From NCBI GenBank assembly GCA_038093975.1, contig JBBPTG010000011.1, positions 248,001 through 312,000 of the forward strand: a stretch of DNA of 64,000 bases. The letters are read 5' to 3'. Below are positions 50,172 through 61,867 of the stretch, in pieces. This DNA comes from Chalciporus piperatus. Lineage: Eukaryota > Basidiomycota > Agaricomycetes > Boletales > Boletaceae. A program made the position numbers and the translations under genes. Below the pieces are notes generated by a model. It was given only the letters and a program-made list of their open reading frames with translations. It did not search any database and was not told the origin of the DNA. The first letter of the stretch is position 1, and the number at the start of each line of letters is the position of its first letter.

Positions 50172-51052
50172 TCACCGATTCACCGTCCTTCCAGGAGACG
50201 TCGCCGTACTCCGCGTTCGACTCTTCGCCGCTCCGTTCACAGGACTCGAAGGTGTCCCCATCGACCCACGGTGCTTGTTAACTGAAGGCGCCAAAAACGC
50301 CGCTAGCTTGTGTGCCTGTACATTCGTTCTCGTTAGCTCACGCCCACATACGCCCACAGGACCCTTACCTTGACACTCATAACATCCCAATCTGCCTCCA
50401 GCGTCCCATTCACCGCCAACAATAACAGCGGCTCTGGCGCCGGTCCTTCTTTCTGACCCACCCTCTCTTCTTCGACAGGAATAACCAATGTCCGTCCAAG
50501 CTATACCCATGCCGCGTAGCACGTAGTAGTTTCCCCCGTGCCGTAGTAGAATGAATACCCATCGTCAATTAAACACACAAGCAAACGTTCACCATAAGCT
50601 CGCCCTTCGAGAGACCACACAGAGAGAGAACAACTCACCTCACTCTCGACCATCCCCTCCGCATCACCCCTCGTCTCAACCCACACCTCCGCACTCAACC
50701 CCGCCACGATCCTAATCTCATCCTTGGACCGCTGTCGAGGTCCAGCACCATGAGTACCATGTGTATCCACGCTGCCAGTGGATGACTCGGTTGGACTAGA
50801 CAGCGAAGAAGACGCTGACGATCGTTTTGACCGAGGGGTGCTCGGGCTAGAGGGTGCGCTCGCCCCTGAGGTACTGCTACTTGGACTGGGTCGAGATTTT
50901 TGCGAGGGCGCCACAACGGAACTGCCCTCGGCAGTCAGTTGGGATGCATAGGAGACCAACGCGCCCTCCGGCGTGAGCAATAGTGCGGTGTGTATTGATG
51001 GCGGAGAGAGTAGCTGGGTGAGATAGGTGTGCAAATTTGGAAGCACGAGCAT
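50172..51052 (-). CDS. Roadblock/LC7 protein, LAMTOR2-like Ragulator/EGO subunit
   Basis: Predicted vacuolar-membrane scaffold for Rag GTPases in TORC1 signalling. Start MLVLPNLHTYLTQLLSPPSI at 51052, then HTALLLTPEGALVSYAS, the first two strands of the Roadblock fold. A Ser/Pro-rich insertion of about 65 residues follows, then DEIRIVAGLSAEVWVETRGD with the second helix, ending GMVESE before an intron of about 120 bp that leads to LGRTLVIPVEEERVGQKEG and EPLLLLAVNGTLEADWDVMS. The last exon gives VKAHKLAAFLAPSV and a basic disordered tail to 50172. The fold is short and divergent, so LAMTOR2 is the best match by residue pattern rather than certain. Confidence 0.7.
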
Positions 51053-51626
51053 TGCGTTGGCCGCTGTGTGGATGGAGTTGTTGATTCGAAGACGACAAGG
51101 TTAAAGTTGATCAGAAGACAAGTCAGCGGCGTGTAAATGATCATGACGTGGATCTAGACCACACGAACCTGACAACCTGCAAAGAACAATCCTACCCATG
51201 GAGAGGGAGCGAATGCGAGGACATCTTGTCTCAAATCATATACTCAGTATTTGCAGACGGAAGGAACTTGTCAGGCCCATTCAAGCTATCAACTGAATTT
51301 CCGCTCGCAGACATCCGTGGGGAACACCATACATTCTTTTCATCCAGCCCAAGCCAGAGAGAAACATTGCTACCGAAACAAGTAATGAAACCAACACATC
51401 AGGACTGTAAGCTGAGAGGAAAACTAAAGGGAAACGAGAGGAAGCCGAATCGTGTGGTCAATTGTCAGGAAAGCCCTTCTTCTTGCAGGGGAATGTCACG
51501 GTGGAGGCGGCGAAAAAGGATCCAAAGATGCCAAAGACGCAACGCCATCCGGTGTCCTCCACGCACTACACCAACACACCACCTCTCCTCCACTCGCTCG
51601 GGGCTCAGTTTTTGGGTGGGGAAAAT
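51053..51626. other. intergenic, LAMTOR2-like promoter and calnexin 3' side
   Basis: About 570 bp without a recognisable gene. Overlapping plus-strand frames extend into the calnexin gene and are antisense to it. Confidence 0.6.
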
Positions 51627-53686
51627 CTACTTCCGCTTCTTGACAGTGCTGTCATCCTTCTTCTCACCACCAGCAGGGGCAACAGGGGCTTTCTCATCCT
51701 TCTTGTCATCGGGCGTAGGGGCATCCGTCTTCTTCGAGCTGGCCTTGGGCACAGGCTGCGAGCCGGCACTAACCAAGCTGAACAAGACAATCAACATTCC
51801 GAAGAATGCGCCGACAGCACCAACCAATCCGGCGGCGGTCTTAGGGTGGGCAGTGACGGCATTGACGGGGTTCTCGCGGGCAGCGTCAACGAAGACAGCA
51901 ATCTTGCCACGGATGAAGCCAGCGGGGTCCTCATTGAAGTTGGGGAGCTCTTCAGCGGCTTCGACCTCAGGAATAGCCTTTGCAGCTTCCTCGAGGGTGT
52001 GCTTGACGCTCCATGTCTCGGCGCGGAGAGTTTCGGCATCCTCGAAGGAGTGTCCCACGTAGATGTTGTCGAACAAGATGTCCTCGGTCATGGTCCAGAG
52101 CTCAATACCAACACCGCCCTAAATATGCAGCCACAATCAGTATAATAGAACACGGCAACTAATAGATGACGCACAATCTTGCTGAGGTGCTTGACGGGTT
52201 CGTTGTCCTCGAAGTAGGCAGGGTTGGCAATCGTGCGAGGAGCCCATTCGCCCTTGTACTCCGGGTTGTCAATCATGGGTGCATACCACTTGCCCTTGTA
52301 GTTGGGGTTAGCCTTGGAGGGACTATAAGATGGTCAGTTCATAGTAGAAACATCCTTTGTAAAACCACGCACCGCTTCCATTCACCACAGCCAGGAGCCA
52401 CATCACAGGCGGGGTTGCGAACGGTAGGTGCAATCCAGTCACCGTCCTCCTCATCATCCCATTCTTCAGGCTTGTCGGCGTCTAGAGACCCATTAGCATC
52501 ATTGGTCAACTTTGTCGACTGCGGACTCACCAGGGTCGGGGATGCTCTCAGGCTCATCGTCGAGCCAGCCATCAGGCTTGACGGCGTCCTCGTCAAGGAT
52601 TTCGTACGGCTCGCTTTCATCCCAGTCCTCAGGCTATATATTCACGGTGGATTCTCAGTAGGAGTCCTAGGGAGCATAATGTGTATTTTACCTTGACTGC
52701 ATCGGGGTCAGAGATCCTCTTGGCGTCGACCCATTCAGCGGGCTTGAAGTCCTCGGGGTCATCAATCTCCTTGGGAGGGTTGACAGCGGGAGTAAAGTCC
52801 TCGAGGAGGTTGCCAGAGTTCTGGACTTCACCGTTGAACCTGACCTCGTAGGTGTTGTCGGGGCTGAAGGAAGTCATGTCAATTAGCGTTGTTCAGTTGC
52901 GAGAGCCCCCAAAAAGGATGACCTACTTGACGATGAGGGTGTAGACGTTGGTGTCCTTGCCGAAAGTGGGCTTAGCAGGCGTGGTGAGGTGCTTCTCCTC
53001 AACCTCGCCAGTGACGGGGTTCTTATGGCGGAAGATGAAGTGAAGCTATATCATACATCCACGTCAGTACATCCGTTCTCTCTCCCAACAGACAAGGGTT
53101 CGAACCGACCTTGGTACCAGGACACGTCAAGTCAGGCCCGAACATGACTACCCAAGGTGTCGTATCCGAGAACTCCTTTCCACTGGTCTGGAACCCATCC
53201 TCGAGCAACTTGATGTAACCACCACCACAGTTACCACCCTTCTGGTACTGCACCTCGTACTGTACCACGAGGGGCTTTTCCTTGAAGTCGACAGGAGAGG
53301 CAAACGGTGCGGAGATGGCATGGTGTGCAGCTTTGCTTTTCGCAACGAGTGCTTTCTTGCCGGCGATGAGAGGGGTTTGGGGGTCCTCGACTTTCCATTC
53401 ACCGACGTAGGAGAAGATCTCACCACCGACGGGAGTCTTTTTGGTTGCCTCGGAAGGCGTCCAACGTTCGGGCCAGTCCTCGGTGAACTGTTCGACGAAG
53501 GGAGCCTTGATTTCGGTTTTCTAGATAGCAGGGTTAGTGTGGGTTCGGGTCGGGACGCGTGACACGTATGCATAGTATGCACATGCACGACGTGGTTATG
53601 CTCACCTTGAAGACGAGCTGGTCGTCGGCCGCGTTAGCACCGGCGGCAGCAGCGACGAGGATGACAGAGAGCGCTACACTTCGCAT
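51627..53686 (-). CDS. calnexin, ER lectin chaperone
   Basis: Type I ER membrane chaperone for monoglucosylated glycoproteins. Start [20 protein letters not shown] at 53686 is a signal peptide. The lectin domain has [35 protein letters not shown] (lectin-site Cys) and [20 protein letters not shown]. The P-domain arm shows the two repeat types ([38 protein letters not shown]; then [34 protein letters not shown]). One membrane helix follows ([20 protein letters not shown]) and a short Lys/Asp-rich cytosolic tail ending in KKRK, which fits a KKxx COPI retrieval signal. Introns are short and fall mainly in the P-domain half. Confidence 0.96.
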
Positions 53687-53954
53687 TGTTATAATACGAA
53701 GGACCAGAGTGAGATTAAAGCAAGAAAAACGGTGTAGAAAACGAGCGAGGTCAAAGTGTAGGAATACCGTCGTGTCGTGTTCTGACCCTCCCTAAATGCT
53801 TTCCGGCTAGCCTTGCCACGTATGCTCTCCCACGCTACTCTATCCCGGAATAAAAATCGGACACGTTCGATGCTTTTCGCTTGGGATTCGGCCTCAAGTT
53901 CTCAAGTTCAGCAGTGTTCAGATACATTAATTACATGGTACCAAACGCCAATAT

Positions 53955-56900
53955 CTACCCAAGCAAGTCGGCGTGTCCAGATGCAGAGAGTGCGAGCTGG
54001 AGTAAACAGTGGTCATCAACCATCCCGCCCAAGACAGCGTAGGAGAAACTACGCACCACAAACTCATCATCCAAGTATTTTGACACGGCGATCTGGTCGC
54101 CGAGACCCTTCCGCCGCCGTGTCTTCAGCACCAAGTCCCTCGCAAGAGCTTGTCCAGATGCAGGCTCCAACGGTCTTAGCTTGATGCTCGTGTCCGTTGG
54201 GTCACCTACGCCAATGTGTCACTCAGCGTCGACCTTGCACTGAGCTTGAACCACCTACCAGGAACAATCGACCAGTGGTCAAACACTTGTGAGCAAAACG
54301 CCTGTCCCTGTGTCGTTGTACGCAAGTCCGTCTCGAAGCCGTTCGCGTCAATAACAGGGATGAGTGCTTTCACAGTGTACAGGGGTGACCCTGCTTTAGG
54401 CGTATCTTGCGTGACGTGCCCTCGCCGTCTGGCAAGCACCGTGTACACAGCCGAAATGCAATCCGCTGGTGCCTGGACTTCTACGTAGTAGATGGGCTCC
54501 ATCAGGCGTGGTGTGGCCTATCAGACGCGTCAGCCAATACAACGAGGCGACGCGAAAAGAGGGTATTACCATCAGGAATGAGGAGTAGCACACGCGTCGC
54601 GCTGTCGGAACTATTTGTCCTCCGCCACGGAAGATGGGTTCCTGCGCTAAGCTCGCGTCTAGTATACGGAACTTCACGTTGCGCATTGCTAACGCACTCA
54701 TCAGTCAAATGATCCATTACGACGAGCAGTGCTCCAACTTACGCTCATCGCACAGCGGGCCTTCCCGTGCGCCCCACTGGAATCCTTGTTTAACGTGTTC
54801 TCTGACCGTTCCAAGCAGCTTCTTGTCGACCTATCGCGATTAGGTCAACGATGGAGCCTAAATGAGTGGAGAACCGTGGCTAACCTGTGAAGGCAATGTA
54901 TCGTCCAATAGTATATTTGCCCCACTGTCATCGGGTCCAAACGCCCATATCGATCTGGACGCCAAAAGATCCCATTGATATTTCTCTTGGAAGAACGTTC
55001 CCCGTTCCTTGGGCGTCATTCGCATAGTGACCCTGCCGCGCTCAATGTCTTCTGCTATTCCCCGCTCAAGCGGCTCCGCAATCATCGTAATCTTATTCCT
55101 GATTATGTGTTAGCTCACATTCACTCCATATGACAACAACACCGAACGCATAACTCACTTTTTGTTGGGCGTATCAGCATAACATTTCAGCGCGCTTGTT
55201 TCGAGTACTGTTTCTGCGAACTTCGTGACCGGATCAGAAACCTTGATCTCAATTTCCGAGAATAGTTTCCTAAGGTCGTGCATAATGCAATCCAAATATA
55301 GCTCGCCAGTGCCAATTAGAACATGTTCGCCACTTTCCTCGACTTTGGTTGCGGCGAGGGGATAAGATCTGTTGATGCTGCGCAACCCTGAGAGCATCTT
55401 TGGTAGCTCAGATGGTGCAATGGGTTCGATCGCAATCTTGAGAACGGATTCAGTCATATGTTTGATAGGTCGGAAGATATAGAGGTCGTCTTCAATGTCC
55501 AAGGAGGCCAAGGTAGCGGTTTTGGCGATAGACGCATCGACTCCACCAATAAGGACGAGGTTTCCAGCAGGGACTTCATCAGCTGGGATGAAGTATCTGG
55601 AAAAAAATAATAAGCAACAGTGTTGTGAAGCGAAGGGCAGTTTACCTCGATTCGTTTATCCAAAGCCCCTCAACTGTCGCTTTCATCATATCTTCCTCGT
55701 CTTCTGGCGAATAGCCCTCTCCCAAAACCTTGACCTGCGAATTCTTTCGCAGAGTCCCACTCATAACGCGTCCAAATGCTCTGAAAGACTGAGCATCCGT
55801 AGTATGGTAGAGTTTCGTGACCTGAACCATCACAGGGCCTTCCGGGTTACATGCTCGCATAGATGCAGCCACTTCCGAGGTTTGTGGCCCGGTGTACGTT
55901 CGCTCCACTTTACTGGACGCGCCATCTACTGGAGAGGGTATATGCTCGACGATCATATCAACGAGGCCCGTTGCAGGTCCGAAGAACTGATCAAGTACCA
56001 CCTTGAGCAATGGTCGGACGTCCATCTTGTACATCACCGGCTTCAGCGTGATCTTTAGCGATGCGAGCGTCCGTTGAAGATCGTCGGTCTCTTGGCTGAG
56101 CACGTGACTGTAAAGTTTGTATAGAGGATCCAGGATAAAGTGGACAAATGTACGAGACTGCTCGGGGTCAGCAGCTTTGCGCGTAAATTTGCGCGTCTCG
56201 GTGTTGAAGTAGATATCCCCCCAGAGGCGGTCGGCGAAGGCGGTAACGTCCATGGATCCGTACGTATCTGCATACATTTGCGCGAATGACCGGAGAGTGA
56301 AACACCAGGCCATGTCTGTGCTTCCAAATGCGACGTTCCCGTTTTCTGGGCTTAGTCGCAATTCTGGGTCAGGGTCAATGCCACTGTTCAGCACACATGG
56401 TGAGGGCATCGTCTCTGGAGATGAAAACGAGCTGACCTAATAAATGTATTTATTTCCTCGATCGTGTGTTTGATCTTGTAGTATGCATCTGTGGGCTTGA
56501 TGCGCAATTCGAGAATAAGTCGGTCGATTTTGTTCACGAGCAGAGTGATTTTGATACCCTCTTGCAGAGCATGGCGTATTATGGCTTCAGTGTTGACCAT
56601 CATCTGTGTGAGTCATTCAGTCAGAAATAGTAGGCGCAATTGTGCATGCACTGACCCCCTCGACGGCGTCAACCACCAGCACAATACCATCAGCCAGTCG
56701 CATCGTCGACGCGACCTCATCGACAAAATTTACGTGTCCAGGTGTGTCGATGAAGTGCACCAAATGTGATTTGCCACTGGTGGTCGACAGAACCAACGAC
56801 ATTGGAGAGGACTTTATTGATATATCCCGCTCGCGCGACAGGATGTGCGTGTCGGTATATTTCAGCTAGGAGACAAGAAGCATAAGCTGTAGCCGCTCAA

Positions 56901-57555
56901 GGAAAGCAACTCACAAACCGGTCTATCCGCGTCCCACACGAGCTTGTGTGTTTCAAAAACCAGCATATCCATAAGTGCTGTCTTTCCGTGATGGAAGTGG
57001 CCAACCACCGCAACGTTTCGAACCATCTCGGGGAAGGACATCATGTTCAGTAGGAACCTGTATGTGCAGTCTAATTGAGGGTAAGCCAGGACACATAAGC
57101 AGATGACGTACCCCTTGTCAAACCGCGTCTCGGGCATGTCCTTCTCCTCCACGGTCCACCTGCGTACTTTGATGGGGGCGACAATTGGTTCTGACAATGG
57201 TTGTGCATCTTCTTCCTGGACAAGAGTCTCGACATCGGGTCCATAAACATCTTCAGCGCTGGGGTAATATTGCTTGTCTTCGTGCAGTACGACAGCGTTA
57301 TGCACAGGCTCTGTTGTCGAAATTAACATACACCATCCCTCCATACATCCAGGAGTGATTACCTTCTATTTCCATGAGCGCGCCCTGTTCCTCCGTCTGC
57401 ATTGGCTCCTCCTCATAACCCTCGAGAGTAGGTGCAGCTTCTTGCCGAGAAGGCTGGCCAAAGCCAGTCTGCATCATCTCCTCGTCCTCATCTTCAGAGC
57501 CCAGGTCCGCGCCAATGTAGTTACCGAACTCATCGTAGTCCTCCAGCGATGCCAT
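53955..57555 (-). CDS. SNU114: SNU114, U5 snRNP GTPase (EFTUD2)
   Basis: EF-2-like GTPase that drives spliceosome activation and disassembly. Start [20 protein letters not shown] at 57555 is the acidic Snu114 N terminus. G1 is [14 protein letters not shown], with His instead of the usual VDHGKT as in the family; G3 is [11 protein letters not shown]4 is [12 protein letters not shown]-2-like domains II-V follow ([58 protein letters not shown]). The C-terminal segment [20 protein letters not shown] matches the human KTRRRKG block; a last intron puts [13 protein letters not shown] in the terminal exon (stop 53955). Many short introns. Divergent from PFD1 over 206 bp. Confidence 0.96.
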
Positions 57556-57761
57556 GATCTAGAAAATGAGTATTGGCGAGTCGTGATCGAGCTTAGGTGA
57601 AGTTGGACGCGTCGTGGAAAGAACAAATTTTGAACTCCGGCTTATGAGTGAGTCTACACAACAAGCGTACCCAAAGCAAGACCGAAAGTGTACTGAGATG
57701 TAGTCCTGCTAGCGTACCCTAATGACATTGTAACATCACCAATCTTTGAACACGAACCACC

Positions 57762-58339
57762 ATGTCTGCATTGCCGGATGAAACACTAAGAAAGGTCGGT
57801 TTGTACCATAAAAATTGACATAACTGCAGCTGATGCTTGACACGATAGATCCTAGTCCAGATCCAACAAACTGCTGTCCAGTCGCAGCGTGCCCTGAACC
57901 TTGCGAGACAGCAATCCGCAGCCAAGGAACGCGAACGTCGAATCGTCCAGCTTACTATCGGTGAAATCACGAGCATCGAAGGAGATGTCAATCTGTACAA
58001 AGGTGTGGGCAAGATGTCAGTGGTCACCTACCGCGAAACAGTGCAAGGAGTAACCCGATGCCCAGGTTCATGATGGTGCCTCAGAAAGCTATGGAACAAG
58101 AACTGCGAGGGCAGGAGAAAGAGCTGACAGACGATATCAACAATCTGAACAAAAAGGTTATGTCGCGCGTTTGCAAGTGGATCTGTCCGCTAACGCGCAC
58201 TTTACCCATCAGTCTAAGTTTCTTGAGAAGCAGTTTAACGATGCTCAAGGTCAACTACGAGACATCGTAAGTGCTTTGTACGATCCGCATGTCGCCGGCT
58301 GATCATCTCTCGTAGTTCCATCATAGCCCCAAGCAATAA
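57762..58339 (+). CDS. PFD1: prefoldin subunit 1
   Basis: Beta-type prefoldin subunit; the hexamer hands unfolded actin and tubulin to the CCT chaperonin. The gene is made of small exons, so no single long frame shows it. Spliced reading: MSALPDETLRK, then ILVQIQQTAVQSQRALNLAR and a long coiled coil (QQSAAKERERRIVQLTIGEI), YKGVGKM, then MVPQKAMEQELRGQEKELTD, NNLNKK, KFLEKQFNDAQGQLRDI and a short end FHHSPKQ. The two coiled-coil helices around the YKGVGKMFMM hairpin strands are diagnostic of Pfd1. Four introns with GT-AG ends; about 120 residues. Confidence 0.9.
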
Positions 58340-58557
58340 GTAGACTACATAAATCCACAGATTCTATCACTGCAATACAGCTGCATTCGGGGCAACGTTT
58401 ATGATCAAGCTGCGACCACCAAGCGCGTAATATTTGATACATAGTGAAGATAGAGACGGTGTGGTTTAACCCACTAATCTACGGGAGAACTAATCGAGAG
58501 ACTAATAAGGAGATCGTATGAAGCATCCTAGTAAGTCCCCAAGGCGTCCGAATGTTC

Positions 58558-59252
58558 TCAATGATACCCCAACCGATTCCGCTCCAGAGGATACGCATGC
58601 GTATGGGTACCTGTCTCCCAGTTTCTGGATACGAACCACTGCACGTCTCGGAAGATGGGACATTCGTTTTTATGTGTCGCCCATCCTTTTGTCTGGCATG
58701 TCTGATGCAGTTGTGTCATTCGTATGCTTGACCACTTATGACACCCAAACTTACCGTGGAACAATACCCCGCTGCCTTACAACGTGAGCACTTCGCCATG
58801 TTTGTGTCCACCTTTCCACAACCTCCACACTTCGCAACCTTGGCCCGCTCAAAAATCTCCTTGCTCGTTCTGAGCATCTCCTCCAGAGGATACGGGAACA
58901 CTTTGATGTGGGCGCTCTCTTCCAGTCTCAAACCAGGTGGGCTAAATGCGAATGTGTGCTGTGTGGCGTATAGCACTGCGATGGTACTCCCAGAGGTACA
59001 CGATTTTTTAAACGCGTCGCCACGATCGTCAGTGTGGAATGCGACAAGCATTTTGTGTCCTTTCTTGTCTTCCACTTGCAGCATGAGTCGAACGCAAACT
59101 TCACTGCTAACCACCTTGCCTAGGAAACACCAGTGCCTCCGAGGTTTTGTGGACGAGAAGTACGTGTCGTTTATGCCATACTCCACGGGCAGATTGAAAA
59201 ATGACGGGAAGGTGTCTGGGTTGTTGAGGTCGGAAGTGGGTAAGAGCAGCAT
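58558..59252 (-). CDS. MYND-type zinc-finger protein
   Basis: Unknown-function protein with a C-terminal MYND zinc finger, usually a protein-interaction module. Start MLLLPTSDLNNPDTFPSFFN at 59252. The N-terminal half is a globular region common in agaricomycete MYND proteins (TKPRRHWCFLGKVVSSEVCV; MLVAFHTDDRGDAF). The finger begins CGGCGKVDTNMAKCSRCKAA and YCS, is cut by an intron, and continues CQTKGWATHKNEC, so all Cys/His ligands are there. The 3' end is ambiguous: reading through gives a stop at 58558, while a gtaccc donor after WET would splice to a short exon near 58510 and end about 58488. Confidence 0.8.
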
Positions 59253-60334
59253 TGGTAAGTGAAAGCCGGCAGGAGATTCTTGTTGGGTGGTTTGGCGTTC
59301 ATTCTGCCTCTTAAATAGACGAGAAGGATGCGTGTGATACTGACCTTCTACTTACTCACAAAAGACCGTGGCGCTCGCTATGGCAGCATGATATGCAATG
59401 CCTCTTGGTTCCGTGCTTCCTGTGCCCACGTGTAGGATTTACGAATCCACGTTGACGCTCGTCAATTGATCCTCCACCTCACAACAGGATGGCCCGCAGT
59501 GATCTCCCTTCTGAGCGCTCGATCTCAGCGGCTGCGCACCTGTTGGTGCTAGTATCCACCATTGACGCCCATCAATTGATGTCCTGTTTTAGCGTTAACA
59601 TGGCTTCTGGTGGCCACCGTGGCGTGGATCTTCCCAAGCGCCCGAGGTGTGGAATCACCTGGTCTCATATACCGAAACATGATTCGGAGATCAATGTTGT
59701 CACCACGCCCGCGGGAAACGTAGAATCTCCGCTGTACACGCGGCGCTGTTCCTTGTGTGAAAGAGTCGTGGCACTGAGAAGTGGAGCGCCCGCAAATATG
59801 ACAAAAAGAGGCTTCCATTACAATAATCTGGTCCTGCTGTCAGATATACACGGTTGACTCTCGAATTTGCAAAGTACCTACCGCGCGCACCCCCGTCTGC
59901 GACATCATTCCATAACTCATTGCTGGGAATGGACCTTCCAAGTTCCAGTTGTATGGACCAATCAATCAGTAGACAGTGCCAGACACAGGGAAGAACCGAC
60001 CCCGTCCGCGGCGCAATCTTGGCCCTTGAGCCAATATTTGACGTTCTGAGCGCTCCACTCCAACTTCGTTCAAGCTGAGTTGTCGGATGGCGACTAAGGG
60101 ACGTCCGGATCTCCGTCAACCGAAGGGGGGTCGAAGTGTCACGACGCGGGATCTCCTCCCTCCGTTACTTGTCGCGCGCGGCACTGCCAAATACGTCAAT
60201 TGGCTCTCTTCGCAATGTCAGCTTTTAACTACTGCCAAATGGATTTATGTACATTTTCAAAGTGACTCATCTACGATCATCATATAGCGCTTGCCGTCGT
60301 GTTGAAGACTCGGACCTACAGGAAACATCTTGCC
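59253..60334. other. 1.1-kb gap between MYND and MFS genes, nothing assignable
   Basis: Divergent promoter region. A 122-codon plus-strand frame at 59489-59857 has no known motif. A 20-bp imperfect direct repeat occurs at 59451-59470 and 59561-59580 (17 of 20 identical), each containing TCAATTGAT. An upstream exon of the MFS gene could lie here, but none could be supported. Confidence 0.45.
59451..59580. repeat. spaced imperfect direct repeat (20 bp, 110 bp apart)
   Basis: GTTGACGCTCGTCAATTGAT at 59451-59470 and ATTGACGCCCATCAATTGAT at 59561-59580, both preceded by ATCCAC. Shared palindromic cores (TCAATTGA) suggest possible regulator sites upstream of the MYND gene; chance is not excluded. 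Confidence 0.45.
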
Positions 60335-61867
60335 ATGCGAAGCCTTCTTGCACGCGTAACTGCGTCGAGGACTCAGAATTTTACCTCGGAGCGAGATGTC
60401 GATCCTGAATTCAAGCTCCCCAAGATGGCTTCTTTGGCCACTATGATTGTATACAATATCATGTTGCAGGTAACCAGTCACCCTGTCGCAAGTTCAGGCC
60501 CTCAGATCCTAACCCTGGTCCTGTGACAGCATTCCTTTTTCATCATTGTCTCTTCTTCAAACAAGTATGCTGCGTACTTGGGTGGATCTGCAACGTTCTC
60601 CGGTATCGTCATCGGTATACCTCCCGTATTTGGGGGCCTGACACTCATACCAATGACACGATATGACAAAGGTAGACCGAATTCCTGCACATTGTCGATG
60701 ACCAAAATCTGACCTGTAACAGGAGGATATGCGATGCCTTTGCATGTAGGATGCTGCGCTGCCATCCTGGGTCACGTCGTTTATGCACTTGCGTATCGTG
60801 CAAACTTCCTCTACCTGATCCTAATCGGGCGTTGTTTAACTGGCATCTCATTTACGGGGTTCATGTATACCAAACGGTACTGCTCGGATCCTCGACTCGT
60901 TGGGATTCGCCGCCGGACGACGCTTGCCAGCTGGCTGGTGATTGGGCAAGGATTGGGCATGAGCTTTGGTCCGTTCCTCGGTGGCTTGCTGTACAAGGTT
61001 GGCTTCGGAAACGCCATCTTCAATGGTTACACAAGTCCCGGCTGGATCATGGCCGGTGCCTACGTAATTTTCTGGGCATTCGCAGCCAAGTACTACGAAG
61101 ATGTCCCTCCTAGGGAGGTTAACGTGGATATGGAGCTTCAGGAGACGACGGGTCCCGTCACGGTTCTCGAAGAAGAGAAGCAAATCGGAGAGTCCGCAGT
61201 ACTTCCGCCGTCTGCTCAGTCTTCCCGTCCCCCGTCACCAATGGAAGAATCATTCGCCGCTCAGCTATCTCATATCACAGGCCCACAGTGGGGCGTTATC
61301 GCCTGCATGTGCTGGTTCGCTATGCTTTGCTTCTTCGTTCTCGGCGCATGGGAAGCGAACCTCCCCGTATTTGGAGCGGCGACTTCCAGCCTACGGTGGT
61401 CCCCCTTTGCGGCCGGCAATTTCATAGCACTTGGAGGAATCTCTGCATTCCCATTCCTCCTTGCGAATATCTTCTTCGCTCGTCGTATTCAAGACCGGCA
61501 TTTACTCGCTTTCGGCACCTGTTTGGGTCTTTGCGGGCTTTTGATTTTCGTGGCGATTGTCAAAACTAACAAGATAGGGTATGGTTCGCTATTTACATGC
61601 TGGTGGACTATCGCTCTGGGATTCAATCTCGCCACCACGGTCACGCTTAGCCTTCTAAGCAAGCAACTTCCCCCAGAATGGAATGGACGCATATCCATGG
61701 TCATTCAATACTCGAACTACACTGGGCGAGTGACTGGTGCTGTTTGGGGCGGGTCGGGTGTCTCCGTAGGCATGCTAAACTATGTGGGACTGGAACTTGC
61801 GCTCGTTGTTGTTGGGGCGGTTTTATTCACCACGTTTTGGAGAAAACTCAAGGCAAAAACTGGGTAG
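60335..61867 (+). CDS. major facilitator superfamily transporter
   Basis: Twelve-helix-type membrane transporter, substrate unknown. Exons: about 60335-60469, 60530-60671 and 60723-61867. After a short cytosolic leader (FTSERDVDPEFKLPKMASLA) helix 1 is split by the first intron: TMIVYNIMLQ joined to HSFFIIVSSSNKYAAYLGGS. The MFS loop motif is IPMTRYDKGGYAMP-like; next come LILIGRCLTGISFTGFMYTK, RRRTTLASWLVIGQGLGMSF and GPFLGGLLYKVGF. A hydrophilic central loop (61110-61250) separates the halves, and the last helices end WRKLKAKTG at 61867. The build resembles CLN7/MFSD8-related fungal MFS proteins. The start is uncertain; the frame is open a little upstream. Confidence 0.85.

Noticed and set aside
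53090..53115. GGGTTCGAACC motif resembling a tRNA T arm
   Set aside because: It lies in a calnexin intron, has no A box upstream and no acceptor stem.
59489..59857. 122-codon plus-strand frame between the MYND and MFS genes
   Set aside because: No recognisable motif or promoter context; it lies in the MYND upstream region and could not be spliced to the MFS gene.
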